A DNA stretch of 64,000 bases from assembly GCF_044466355.1 (NCBI RefSeq), contig NZ_JBITMQ010000003.1, forward strand, positions 124,001 to 188,000, read 5' to 3'. The first letter of the stretch is position 1; each line of letters starts with the position of its first letter. This stretch comes from Actinophytocola sp044466355. Its GTDB lineage: Bacteria > Actinomycetota > Actinomycetes > Mycobacteriales > Pseudonocardiaceae. Shown piece by piece: positions 6,836-14,872 of this stretch. Both the position numbers and the translations under genes were made by a program. Under the pieces are notes generated by a model, which did no database searches, had not been told where the DNA came from, and worked only from the letters and a program-made list of their open reading frames with translations.

Positions 6836-8389
6836 ATGAACGGCGCCCAGGCGCTCCTGCGGACCCTCGTCGACGGCGGCGTCGACACCTGCTTCGCGAA
6901 CCCCGGCACCTCCGAGATGCACTTCGTCGCCGCGCTCGACGCCGTGCCGGAGATGCGCGCGGTGCTGTCGCTGTTCGAGGGCACCGTGACCGGCGCCGCC
7001 GACGGGTACGGCCGCATGGCCGACCGCCCGGCCGCGACGCTGCTGCACCTGGGGCCCGGCATGGCGAACGGCCTCGCGAACCTGCACAACGCGCGCCGCG
7101 CGCACACGCCGTTGATCAACGTCATCGGTGACCACGCCCGCTACCACAAGGGCTTCGACGCGCCGCTGGAGTCGGACATCGACGCGCTGACCGGCTGGCT
7201 GCACGGCTGGTCCCGCACGTCGAAGTCCCCGGAGGAGATCGGCGCGGACGCGGCCGCCGCGGTCGCGGCCGCCATGCAGCCGCCCGGCCAGCTGGCGAAC
7301 CTGGTGCTGCCCGCGGACGTGTCGTGGGCCGAGGGCGGCATGGTCGGTGAGCAGGTGGAGCCGGTCGCGGCCCAGCCCGTCGAGGACGACCGGGTGGCGG
7401 AGATCGCGAAGATCGTGCGGTCCGGGGAGCCGGTCGTGCTGCTGCTCGGGCACGGCACCACCCGTGAGCGCGGGTTGGTGGCCGCGAGCCGGATCGCCGC
7501 CGCGACCGGGGTCAAGCTGTTCGCGGAGACGTTCCCGGCCCGCATCGAGCGCGGCGCGGGTCTGCCCGCGGTCGAGCGGCTCGGGTACCTGGCCGAGCAG
7601 GTGCAGTGGCAGCTCTCGGAGGCCAAGCACCTGGTGCTGGTCGGGGCGAAGAGCCCGGTGTCGTTCTTCGCGTACCCCGGCAAGGCGTCGGAGCTGGTAC
7701 CTGACGGCTGTCAGGTCCACGTGCTGTCGGTGCTGGGGGAGGACGGCACGGGCGCGCTGGAGCACCTGGCCGACCTGGTCGCACCCGACGCGTCGCCGGT
7801 GCTGCAGGAGGCGGTCCGGCCTGGCGTGCCGTCGGGAGCGCTGACGCCGCAGAACTGGACCGAGGTGATCGGCGCGCTGCTGCCCGAGGGCGCGATCGTG
7901 TCCGACGAGGCCAACACGTCGGGACTGATGATCCCGATGACGACGGTAGGCGCACCGCGCCACGACGTGCTGACGTTGACCGGCGGCGCGATCGGGCAGG
8001 GGTTGCCGGTGGCCGTGGGGGCGGCGGTCGCCTGCCCGGACCGGCCGGTGGTGTGCCTGCAGGCCGACGGCAGCGCGATGTACACGGTGTCGTCACTGTG
8101 GACGATGGCCCGCGAGGGCCTCGACGTGACGACGGTGGTGCTGAACAACCGGGCCTACGCGATCCTGCGGATGGAGCTGTCCCGGGTGGGCGCGTCCGAG
8201 GCCGGCCCGAAGGCGCGGCAGTTGCTCGACCTGTCCGGCCCGGACCTGGACTTCGTGTCGATGTCCAACGGGATGGGGGTGCCCGCGTCCCGGGCCACCA
8301 CCGCCGAGGAGCTGGCCGACCAGTTCGCGAAGGCCCTCGCCGAGCCGGGTCCACACCTGATCGAGGCGATGGTCCCGCCGCTGCTCTGA
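6836..8389 (+). CDS. ilvX: Thiamine pyrophosphate enzyme, IlvX-like acetolactate synthase homologue
   Basis: The 517-residue protein has the three domains of the acetolactate synthase/benzoylformate decarboxylase superfamily. The N-terminal Pyr domain starts MNGAQALLRTLVDGGVD and carries FANPGTSEMHF; the active-site Glu is in SLFEGTVTGAADGYGRM. The C-terminal PP domain has QADGSAMYTVSSLW, a GDG-like Mg-TPP motif, followed by VVLNNRAYAIL. It matches my memory of mycobacterial IlvX in length and wording. IlvX is annotated as an acetolactate synthase large subunit, but it lacks a neighbouring small subunit and its reaction is not well defined. Last gene of the probable DauA-GlcD-IlvX operon. It may act on the 2-oxo acids the first two enzymes produce (inference). 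Confidence 0.85.
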   Translation: MNGAQALLRTLVDGGVDTCFANPGTSEMHFVAALDAVPEMRAVLSLFEGTVTGAADGYGRMADRPAATLLHLGPGMANGLANLHNARRAHTPLINVIGDHARYHKGFDAPLESDIDALTGWLHGWSRTSKSPEEIGADAAAAVAAAMQPPGQLANLVLPADVSWAEGGMVGEQVEPVAAQPVEDDRVAEIAKIVRSGEPVVLLLGHGTTRERGLVAASRIAAATGVKLFAETFPARIERGAGLPAVERLGYLAEQVQWQLSEAKHLVLVGAKSPVSFFAYPGKASELVPDGCQVHVLSVLGEDGTGALEHLADLVAPDASPVLQEAVRPGVPSGALTPQNWTEVIGALLPEGAIVSDEANTSGLMIPMTTVGAPRHDVLTLTGGAIGQGLPVAVGAAVACPDRPVVCLQADGSAMYTVSSLWTMAREGLDVTTVVLNNRAYAILRMELSRVGASEAGPKARQLLDLSGPDLDFVSMSNGMGVPASRATTAEELADQFAKALAEPGPHLIEAMVPPLL

Positions 8390-8394
8390 TCGAC

Positions 8395-8540
8395 TTGTCC
8401 ACAGGTGCACCGGTTATCCACAACGACACCGTTCGCACCCGGTTCTGTCGGCAGGCCCCGGTAGACTGGCATGGCGGGTGGCCCCCGGGAATGGGTGGGG
8501 CTTGAGGTTACCTACTGGGTGGTGCGTTTCCGCAGTTCAG
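8395..8540. repeat. Dispersed ~145-bp repeat, copy A, with two DnaA-box-like 9-mers
   Basis: This intergenic stretch matches 47968-48112 over its whole length. Both copies start with TTGTCCACA, followed exactly 19 bases later by a second box (TTATCCACA at 8414-8422 here). Both contain CTGTCGG, then GGTAGRCTGGCATGGCGGG, GGCCCCCGGG and TACTGGG, and end in CGCAG-TTCAG-like sequence. A short open frame begins at the ATG (8471) but shifts relative to copy B by an indel, so it does not look coding. The rest of the gap to 8677 shows nothing recognisable. Confidence 0.75.
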
Positions 8541-8676
8541 AGGCTTGTCTGCCTGATTTGGCGGGTGCGCAGCGGGGATGGCAGGCCTCCCACCCTTGCC
8601 GAGCCTCACAGGCCGCTCCCGGAGACCTGCCCGTCCAGGCGAGGACACCACCGACGCTGCGTGCGGCGCGCACACG

Positions 8677-9387
8677 TCAGCTGGTCGCGCCCAGGAAGCC
8701 CGGGTCGGGCAGGCCCAACTGGCCACACATCTCGATGTTCAGAGCAAGGATCTCCGCCATCGGCGCAGGGCCGCGTTCCGTGGCGGCCAAATCGGCGTGG
8801 GCTTGCTCGCTCCACAGAAACGGGTACACCGCGATCCCGTGCGACGAACCCAGCGCCCGGGTCTCGGCTTCCCACCCAGGCCACCGCAGACTCTTGTAGA
8901 AGCTCGTCGTGCCACCTGCCGCCAGCCACGACAACCACGCGCTGTGCCCCAGGTCCAGGGCCTCCCACTCCAACGTGTCCGGCGCGAAGTACACCATCTG
9001 GCCCGGCGCCCCCGGCCTGCCGTACCCGGACGGGTTGACGCCGTTCAGCACGAACACCCCGCCCAGCACGTCCTGCCCCACGACCAGCCCGGCTTCCCGT
9101 TGCCAGCTCGGGTCGTGCATCCGGTTGACGTGCGCCAGGTTCGGGGGGCCGTCCGGTGCGGCCGCGCCGCCGAAGACCCGCACCCAGCCGTTGTCCACGG
9201 TCAGGCCACCCGTGTACAGGGTCAGCGCGCCGAGCGCGGAGGCCGCCGTCACCTGCAGGAGGCGCAGGCAATCCTGGCCCTGCACCGGATCACCGGGGAA
9301 CATGCGCACCGGCTCCCTGCCCAGCTCGGCCCGCAGCTCCGGCCATGCCGGGTCGGCCACGTTGATCAGCTCGGTCAGATCGCGCAC
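8677..9387 (-). CDS. DUF2625 domain protein
   Basis: The 236-residue protein fits the DUF2625 family as I remember it: an N-terminal RDLTELINVADPAWPELRAEL, then VTAASALGALTLYTGGLTVDNGWVRVFGG, VLNGVNP and DTLEWEALDLGHSAWLSWLAAG. No catalytic motif, signal peptide or membrane segment is visible, and the function of the family is unknown to me. The GTG at 9387 is the only start that gives the family N-terminus; the upstream frame quickly becomes Ser/Arg-rich shadow sequence. No good Shine-Dalgarno is seen. It follows the isochorismatase-like gene by 64 bases on the same strand. Confidence 0.72.
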   Translation of the reverse strand: MRDLTELINVADPAWPELRAELGREPVRMFPGDPVQGQDCLRLLQVTAASALGALTLYTGGLTVDNGWVRVFGGAAAPDGPPNLAHVNRMHDPSWQREAGLVVGQDVLGGVFVLNGVNPSGYGRPGAPGQMVYFAPDTLEWEALDLGHSAWLSWLAAGGTTSFYKSLRWPGWEAETRALGSSHGIAVYPFLWSEQAHADLAATERGPAPMAEILALNIEMCGQLGLPDPGFLGATS

Positions 9388-9451
9388 TCGGCGGATACTG
9401 CCAGACGTGGTCAGAGCGCGAGGGCCAAACGCGTCGCCTCCACCGAAGCCG

Positions 9452-9976
9452 CTACCGAGTAGGTAGCTGTGCGAGCAGCGCGTCGGTGGTGACGACCACA
9501 CCGAGCTTCGGGAAGACGTACTCCACCGCGAAGTCGTGCGCGTGCTGGTCCAGGCCCGCCATCGCGTCCGTGACCAGGACGACCGAGTAACCGTGGTCGT
9601 CGGCGGCACGAGCGGTGGACTCGACACCGAAGTTCGTCGCGATGCCACCGAACACGACCGTCTCCACGTCGTGTTCGCGCAGGCGGTCGGCGATGTCGCT
9701 GTTCCCGAACGCGCCCCAGCTGTGCTTCACCACCACCACGTCACCCTCGGCCGGCGTGACGGCCAGCTCGCTGCCCTCGGGTTGCACGCCACCCGGCCGT
9801 TCGACGCGGACCCACATCACGAGCCCACCGCGCGCGCGGAACGCGTCCGCCAGCCGCACGCACCGGGAGAAGACCTGCTCACCCGAGTGCGGCGCGGTCG
9901 GCAACGCGATGATCCTCGGCATCAGATCGATCAGGACCATCGCCGTGCGCCTCGGATCGAGGTTCAATGGGCTCAT
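9452..9976 (-). CDS. Isochorismatase-like hydrolase
   Basis: The 174-residue protein has the isochorismatase-like fold: the Asp in TAMVLIDLMPRI, the Lys in VVVKHSWGAF, and the cis-peptide/TAR region GIATNFGVESTARAA. The position that is Cys in nicotinamidase-type amidohydrolases (xTxxCVxxTAR) is Gly here. Isochorismate-cleaving members such as EntB and PhzD also lack that Cys, so an amidase activity is unlikely. The ATG at 9976 is chosen because the fold begins there. This start codon shares CATG with the ATG of the divergent MpaB-like gene, so each 5' region lies inside the other gene. The substrate is unknown. Confidence 0.83.
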   Translation of the reverse strand: MSPLNLDPRRTAMVLIDLMPRIIALPTAPHSGEQVFSRCVRLADAFRARGGLVMWVRVERPGGVQPEGSELAVTPAEGDVVVVKHSWGAFGNSDIADRLREHDVETVVFGGIATNFGVESTARAADDHGYSVVLVTDAMAGLDQHAHDFAVEYVFPKLGVVVTTDALLAQLPTR

Positions 9977-10850
9977 GTCCGCGAAGCCTAACGACGTCGG
10001 CTTGTTCGGCCCGGACTCGGTCAGCTGGCAGCTGCACGCGGAACCCGCCATGTGGCTCGCCGGTATCCGGAGCCTCTACCTGCAGGCACTGCACCCCCGC
10101 GCGGTGGCGGGCATCGTGCAGAACTCGGACTTCCGGGGCGATCCGCTCGGCAGGCTCGTGCGCACCGCCAACTTCGTGGGCGCGGTCACGTACTGCCCAC
10201 GTGACGAGGTCGAACGGCAGGCGGCGAAGGTGCGCGCCGTGCACCGGTCGTTGCGCGGTGTGTACGAGGGGCGCACGTTCCGCATCGACGAGCCGGAGCT
10301 GTTGCTGTGGGTGCACTGCGCGGAAGTCTCGTCGTTCCTGACCGTTGTGCGGCGGGCCGGGTTTCCGCTCACCGCCGCGCACGCCGACCGGTACCTCGAC
10401 GAGCAGCGCCGGTCGGCGGCGTTGGTGGGCCTGGATCCGGACGAGGTGCCGGGGTCCGTCGCCGCGATGCGCGCCTATCTGCGGGACATGCGGCCGTTGT
10501 TGCGGCGCACCGAGGACACCGACGCGATCTACGACTTCCTGCACCGGCCGCCGGTCGGTGGGCGGCTCGCACTGGGGTTGTCCGTGTACGAGCCGTTGGT
10601 GGGGCACCTGGCGTACTCGCTGCTGCCGCGTTGGGCGGTGTCCCTGTACGGGCGGCGCGCCTATCCGTACGCCGTGAGCACGGCGATGATGAAGGGGCTC
10701 TCGGAGACGTTGCGGGCTCTGCAGAAGACCGTGCGGACCGTGGTCCGCGAGCCGCGGCTCGGGCCGCTGGTGCCGCACCCGGTGCTCGCGGCGCGACGCC
10801 TTGGCACGTGGGCGTTTCCGTCCGCGCGGAAGCTGCCCGCCGCCGCCTAG
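9975..10850 (+). CDS. Oxygenase MpaB family protein (DUF2236)
   Basis: The 291-residue protein matches the DUF2236/MpaB/latex-clearing-protein family: WQLHAEPAMWLAGIRSLYLQALHPRAVAG near the N-terminus, WVHCAEVSSFL in the middle and PYAVSTAMMKGLSETLR near the end. Structural members bind a b-type haem using conserved His/Arg/Lys residues; the candidate His lies in LQALHPRAVAG and WVHCAE. Rubber oxygenase Lcp and mycophenolic-acid oxygenase MpaB belong to this fold, but most actinobacterial copies have no known substrate. No signal peptide is present. The start overlaps the divergent isochorismatase-like start by two bases. The 3' end overlaps the convergent lsr2 gene by four bases. Confidence 0.85.
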   Translation: MSAKPNDVGLFGPDSVSWQLHAEPAMWLAGIRSLYLQALHPRAVAGIVQNSDFRGDPLGRLVRTANFVGAVTYCPRDEVERQAAKVRAVHRSLRGVYEGRTFRIDEPELLLWVHCAEVSSFLTVVRRAGFPLTAAHADRYLDEQRRSAALVGLDPDEVPGSVAAMRAYLRDMRPLLRRTEDTDAIYDFLHRPPVGGRLALGLSVYEPLVGHLAYSLLPRWAVSLYGRRAYPYAVSTAMMKGLSETLRALQKTVRTVVREPRLGPLVPHPVLAARRLGTWAFPSARKLPAAA

Positions 10851-11191
10851 TTGGCGTGCGCTTCCTGGAAGCGGATCACGAGCGCCTGCGGCACGCGGCC
10901 ACGCTCGGCGACCGTCTCGCCCTGGCTGCGGGCCCACTCACGCACGGCCTGCGTGTCCGGCTTGCCGTTGCCGGTCGCCGGCACCTTCGGTGTGGCGGTA
11001 CCGCGCTGCTTGCGGCCTCCGACGCGGCGGGCGTGGCCGACGAACTCCGCCAGCGTGTCCCGCAGGCGGGCGGCGTTGTCGGCGGACAGGTCGATCTCGA
11101 ACTCGACCCCGTCAAGGGCGAAGGTCACGGTCTCGTCGGCCTTCTCGCCGTCGAGGTCGTCGACCAGTTCGAGAATCGTTCGCTGCGCCAC
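10847..11191 (-). CDS. lsr2: Lsr2 nucleoid-associated protein
   Basis: The 114-residue protein begins VAQRTILELVDDLDGEKADETVTFALDGVEFEIDLS, the Lsr2 dimerisation domain. It ends with the DNA-binding domain VREWARSQGETVAERGRVPQALVIRFQEAH. The RGR in that C-terminal domain is the AT-hook-like element that inserts into the minor groove of AT-rich DNA. Lsr2 is the actinobacterial H-NS analogue and silences AT-rich, often horizontally acquired genes. The GTG at 11191 has a GGAGG seven bases upstream and gives the family's usual length. Many Pseudonocardiales have more than one Lsr2 paralogue, so this need not be the only copy. Confidence 0.95.
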   Translation of the reverse strand: MAQRTILELVDDLDGEKADETVTFALDGVEFEIDLSADNAARLRDTLAEFVGHARRVGGRKQRGTATPKVPATGNGKPDTQAVREWARSQGETVAERGRVPQALVIRFQEAHAN

Positions 11192-11277
11192 AAGGTCCTC
11201 CGCATTCGGATCAGAATTGAACGCCACGAGCTTAGCGCGGTGTGGCGTCACGACCCGCGCGGCGGCAGACTCGTCGT

Positions 11278-12228
11278 GTGGATCTCTCGGCCTTTCCCCG
11301 CGTCCCCCTCGGTTCCTGGCCTTCGCCGCTCGACCCGTGTCCTCGCCTGAGCGCAGAGCTCGGCGCGACGGTGCTCGTGAAGCGGGACGACGTCGGCGGC
11401 GTCGGGCTCGGCGGCAACAAGCTGCGCAAGCTCGAGTTCACGCTCGCCGCCGCGCTCGCCGACGGCGCCGAGAAGATCGTCACGTTCGGTGGGGTGCAGA
11501 CCAACCACGGCAGGCTCACCGCCGCGTCCTGCGCGCGGCTCGGGTTGCGGTGCGAGCTGGTGCTCACGCGTTCCGTGCCGCGCTCCGGCTTCGCCTACGA
11601 CCGGTCCGGCAACGTCGCGCTCGACGAGTTGTTCGGCGCCCGGGTGCACCTGTGCGACACCGACGACGAGGCGGCCGCGCTCGCCGCCGAACTCTCCGAC
11701 GACCGGACCGTGACGCTGCCGGTCGGCGGGTCGAGCGGACTCGGAGTGCTCGGCTACGTCGCCGCCGCGGCCGAGCTGCGGGAACAACTGGGGGACCGCG
11801 AGGTCGACCGGATCGTCTGCGCGCTGGGCAGCGGGGGCACGGTGGCCGGACTCGCGCTCGGCACCGACACGCCGATCACCGCCGTCACCGTGTCACGGAA
11901 GGCGGACGCGGCCATGGCGGTGGTCGAGCAGGTCGCGGGGCTCGCCGCCGAGGTGCTGGCCTCCGGCGAGCCGAAGCTCGACCACGTCACCCCCGACGAC
12001 CGCGCGCTCGGCGACGGCTACGGCGTGCCGACCGACGAGGTGTGGGCGGCGCTGCGGCTGTTCGCGCGCAGCGAGGGCATCGTGCTCGACCCCGTGTACA
12101 CCGGGAAGGCGGCGGCCGGGTTGGTCGCGGGCGTGCGTCCCGGTGAGACGGTCGTGTTCTGGCACACCGGCGGTGCCCCCGGCCTCTTCGGCTACGCCCC
12201 CGACCTCGCCGCCGAAGCTAGGCGTTGA
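11278..12228 (+). CDS. PLP-dependent ACC deaminase / D-cysteine desulfhydrase family enzyme
   Basis: The 316-residue protein is a fold-type II PLP enzyme: VLVKRDDVGGVGLGGNKLRKLEF contains the Schiff-base Lys in the GNKxRKLE motif. TFGGVQTNHGRLTAASCARLG holds the usual substrate Ser/Asn region (QSNH in D-cysteine desulfhydrase, QTNH here). CALGSGGTVAGL is the phosphate-binding loop and FWHTGGAPGLFGY the C-terminal motif. D-cysteine desulfhydrase and ACC deaminase cannot be separated with confidence by eye. The GTG at 11278 precedes the first conserved strand. It is divergent from lsr2 with an 86-base gap. Confidence 0.85.
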   Translation: MDLSAFPRVPLGSWPSPLDPCPRLSAELGATVLVKRDDVGGVGLGGNKLRKLEFTLAAALADGAEKIVTFGGVQTNHGRLTAASCARLGLRCELVLTRSVPRSGFAYDRSGNVALDELFGARVHLCDTDDEAAALAAELSDDRTVTLPVGGSSGLGVLGYVAAAAELREQLGDREVDRIVCALGSGGTVAGLALGTDTPITAVTVSRKADAAMAVVEQVAGLAAEVLASGEPKLDHVTPDDRALGDGYGVPTDEVWAALRLFARSEGIVLDPVYTGKAAAGLVAGVRPGETVVFWHTGGAPGLFGYAPDLAAEARR

Positions 12229-13519
12229 CCTGGATCTGAAGCGCGCTGTCGGCGATCTTCGTCAGGGTCGCGTCGTCCGGTGTGGACGGCGCGCCGATCC
12301 ACACGGCCTGCACGAGCTTGAGGCTGTTGCCCTCCCGGCCGCTCGCGAACGCGGCCGACTCGAAGAACGGCTTGGACCTGCCCGGCCACGGCTCGCCCTC
12401 GGTCGACGCGTCGGCGACCGCGCCGCTGCCCGGCTGGTCCGTGATCTCGTTCAGCTCCCCGGCCAGCGCGGTCTCCGGGAACCGCAGCACGGCGACCAGG
12501 ACCGCGGCGCGCTTGCCGTCCGTTGTGGACTCGTAGCGGGCCCGCACCAGCTCCGAGCAGCGGTTGCGTTCCAGCCACACCTGCACGTCGCCGTACGCGT
12601 GCGCCGCGCAGTCGGTGTCGCTGATCGTGCCCTTCGGCTCGAACACGAGGCCGTCGACGGTCACGCCGCTGGTCTCGGTGCGGGTCGTGGTCGCGTCCTG
12701 CACCTCGTCGTCCGGGTCACCGGAGGACGTGACCGCGTACACGATGCCCGTGAGCAGCAGCAACGCCACCAGCACCGCCGCGCCGGCGGGCAGCCACCGG
12801 ATGGGGGAGCCCGCCCGCTTCGGCTTCGCCGGCTGCGCCGACGGGCGCTGCCGCGCGGTCGCCACGCGAGGGATGATCGTCGTGCTGGCGGCGGCCAGTT
12901 CCGGGACGGCGGTGCTCGCGAAGCCCTCGCCGGACAGGTCGCCGGACAGATCGATGTCGCCCGCGTCGGGGGCGAGCGCGGCGATGATCGCGGCTGCCTG
13001 CGCGATCGTGCACGGCCGCTGGTGGACCGCCAGCTCACGGGACGCGTTCAGCAGCGTCTTGGGTTCCGGGTGCAGGATCCGCACCCCGCGCAGCAGGTCC
13101 GAGGTCGGCTGGTGGACCTGCGACACGTACGGCCCGACCGCCACGACCGTGCCCACCGGCAGCGGCTCGACCTTCGCGGCCTCCAGCGTGCGACTGATCA
13201 CGCCGACGACCTCCAACGCGTCGGCGGCGGGGTTCACCGCGCCGTCCGGGCGCACGAGTGGCCAGCCGTCGGTCTTCCACTGGCCGGACATCGGCGCGTC
13301 GAGCCGGACCGCCGGGTCCGGCAGGTCGACCCCCACGACGACCAGCACGCCCCTCGGCAGCAGAACCACCGCGTCGACCGGCCGGTCGGCACCTTGCGGG
13401 TGTAACCCGATGAGGGCGACTCCGCCCACGATCGAGTCGCCGCGGCCCCACGACGTCAACGCCGCGCGCACGTCAGCGCCCACGATCGATGCCTCGTCAC
13501 CGATCCGCACCACCCGCAC
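12218..13519 (-). CDS. Actinobacterial membrane protein, NERD-like N-terminus, single TM
   Basis: The 433-residue protein has an N-terminal domain (about 1-150) with VDAVVLLPRGVLVVVGVD and GQWKTDGWPL, reminiscent of the NERD (nuclease-related) domain strand pattern. A linker follows, then one membrane segment (PIRWLPAGAAVLVALLLLTGIVYAV, about residues 245-270) and an extracytoplasmic C-terminal domain of about 160 residues. Two Cys residues (DTDCAAHA, RNRCSEL) could form a disulfide there. The orientation, with an Arg-rich inner flank, suggests the N-domain is cytoplasmic. The GTG at 13519 starts the conserved stretch VRVVRIGDEASIVG. It overlaps the convergent PLP-enzyme gene by 11 bases. I do not recognise a specific function. 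Confidence 0.75.
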   Translation of the reverse strand: MRVVRIGDEASIVGADVRAALTSWGRGDSIVGGVALIGLHPQGADRPVDAVVLLPRGVLVVVGVDLPDPAVRLDAPMSGQWKTDGWPLVRPDGAVNPAADALEVVGVISRTLEAAKVEPLPVGTVVAVGPYVSQVHQPTSDLLRGVRILHPEPKTLLNASRELAVHQRPCTIAQAAAIIAALAPDAGDIDLSGDLSGEGFASTAVPELAAASTTIIPRVATARQRPSAQPAKPKRAGSPIRWLPAGAAVLVALLLLTGIVYAVTSSGDPDDEVQDATTTRTETSGVTVDGLVFEPKGTISDTDCAAHAYGDVQVWLERNRCSELVRARYESTTDGKRAAVLVAVLRFPETALAGELNEITDQPGSGAVADASTEGEPWPGRSKPFFESAAFASGREGNSLKLVQAVWIGAPSTPDDATLTKIADSALQIQVNA

Positions 13520-13705
13520 CGCGCACCCCCCTGACAGAACGCATGCGGACCGACAGGCCCGACGGCACCACGGTAGCCAAGGGCCGATAGTGTGGCGTAA
13601 CTGCCCGTGGTCAGGGCACAATGGACGCGACGTGTGTCACTGAAGGTCAAGCTGTCACGAGGACGTAGGGGAAGACGAATCCTCGTCGAGCAGCGGAGGT
13701 CAGCA

Positions 13706-14197
13706 GTGAGCACTCGTGGCGTTGTGTACGTCCACTCGTCGCCGTCTGCGGTATGTCCGCACGTCGAGTGGGCTATTTCGGGCACCCTCGGGGTACGTGC
13801 GAACCTCCAGTGGACCGCGCAGCCCGAAGCAGCCGGTCAGCTCCGCGCCGAGTGCGGGTGGACCGGCGATCCAGGCACGGGCGCGAAACTGGTCGCCGCC
13901 CTCAAGGCCTGGCCCATGCTGCGCTTCGAGGTCACCGAGGAGCCGAGCCCCGGCGTCGACGGTGAGCGGTTCTGCTTCGCCCCCACTCTCGGGCTCTGGC
14001 GTGCGAGGACCAGCGCGAACGGTGACATCGTCGTCGGCGAGGACCAACTGCGTGCCATCGCGGTTACCGCCCGCGCGGGTGAGGCGTTCGCCCACAAGGT
14101 CGACGAGCTGCTGGGCGCGTCGTGGGACGCCGCGCTGGAGCCGTTCCGGCGGGCCGGCGACGGCGCTCCGGTGACCTGGCTGCACCGCGTCGGGTGA
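13706..14197 (+). CDS. DUF3145 family protein
   Basis: The 163-residue protein begins STRGVVYVHSSPSAVCPHVEWAISGTLG, the characteristic opening of DUF3145, found across Actinobacteria and of unknown function. Other recognisable pieces are AECGWTGDPGTGAKL and EVTEEPSPGVDGERFCFAPTLGLWRA. The protein is soluble with no membrane segment. The GTG at 13706 has a GGAGG eight bases upstream (in GCGGAGGTCAGCA). The 186-base gap upstream, up to the divergent membrane-protein gene, shows no further gene. Confidence 0.9.
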   Translation: MSTRGVVYVHSSPSAVCPHVEWAISGTLGVRANLQWTAQPEAAGQLRAECGWTGDPGTGAKLVAALKAWPMLRFEVTEEPSPGVDGERFCFAPTLGLWRARTSANGDIVVGEDQLRAIAVTARAGEAFAHKVDELLGASWDAALEPFRRAGDGAPVTWLHRVG

Positions 14198-14216
14198 ACG
14201 TGGCAGTCTTGCCCAC

Positions 14217-14804
14217 GTGTCCACGGGGTCCCCTCGGCAGCTGTGGCTGCTGCCGGTGCTGCTGATCACGGTGATCGCGACCGCCCTCGGCGGCCTGCTG
14301 GCGCGTGACCTGTACTCGGAAACTCCCGCCGATCCGCCGCCGACCGTGGTGGCGACGTCGCCGTCGCCGAAGCCCTCCGGGCAACAGCCGGGGCCCGCGA
14401 CCGTGCAGGGCACCGCGGACGCGGTCGCCCACCCGCTGTACGGGACGCTCCAGCCGCTGCTCCAGACGTACTTCGAGGCCATCAACGACAAGGACTACGA
14501 GCGCTGGTCGTCGGCGGTCACCTACGAGCGGCAGACCAACCAGCCGGAACAGAAGTGGCAGAAGGAGTTCCGGAGCACCAGGGACGGCAACATCGTCATG
14601 CACCGCGTCGAGGCCCGCGGCGACGGGACGGCGCGGGTGCTGTTGACGTTCACCAGCACGCAGGACGTCGCGGACGCGCCCCGGGAGCTGCCGCGGCCGT
14701 GCATCCACTGGAACGTCGTGTGGGCGTTCTCCACGGAGGACGGCGACTGGAAGCTCGCAGCCGGCCCCGCGTCGGCGACACCCCAGCACGAACCCTGCGG
14801 CTGA
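14217..14804 (+). CDS. Membrane-anchored NTF2-like domain protein
   Basis: The 195-residue protein has an N-terminal membrane anchor (about residues 8-30, LWLLPVLLITVIATALGGLLA), a Pro/Ser-rich linker (about 35-65) and a C-terminal domain of about 130 residues. The domain starts HPLYGTLQPLLQTYFEAINDKDYERWSSAV, the helix pattern of NTF2/SnoaL-like folds. The two Cys residues near the end (RPCIHW, EPCG) may pair outside the membrane. It begins 19 bases after DUF3145 with a GTG start and is probably co-transcribed. The function is unknown; actinobacteria carry many such anchored NTF2-like proteins. Confidence 0.75.
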   Translation: MSTGSPRQLWLLPVLLITVIATALGGLLARDLYSETPADPPPTVVATSPSPKPSGQQPGPATVQGTADAVAHPLYGTLQPLLQTYFEAINDKDYERWSSAVTYERQTNQPEQKWQKEFRSTRDGNIVMHRVEARGDGTARVLLTFTSTQDVADAPRELPRPCIHWNVVWAFSTEDGDWKLAAGPASATPQHEPCG

Positions 14805-14812
14805 GCTCCATG

Positions 14813-14863
14813 CCCTGAAAGCCGCTTTCGGGACGTTCAGTGTCCCGAAAGCGGCTTTCAGGG
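14813..14863. terminator. Perfect 22-bp inverted repeat, bidirectional terminator
   Basis: Arms 14813-14834 and 14842-14863 are perfectly complementary around a 7-base loop (14835-14841). The hairpin lies between the 3' ends of two convergent genes (14804 and 14873), so it probably stops transcription from both sides. There is no clear T-run, as is usual for actinobacterial terminators. Confidence 0.8.
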
Positions 14864-14872
14864 AGGTGCCGG

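Noticed and set aside
8395..8422. Origin of replication from two DnaA boxes
   Set aside because: Only two boxes, no AT-rich unwinding region, no dnaA/dnaN nearby, and the block recurs at 47968.
8471..8899. Coding frame starting MAGGPREW in repeat copy A
   Set aside because: The corresponding frame in copy B (from 48044) is shifted by an indel and the downstream part overlaps the DUF2625 gene antisense; no family match.
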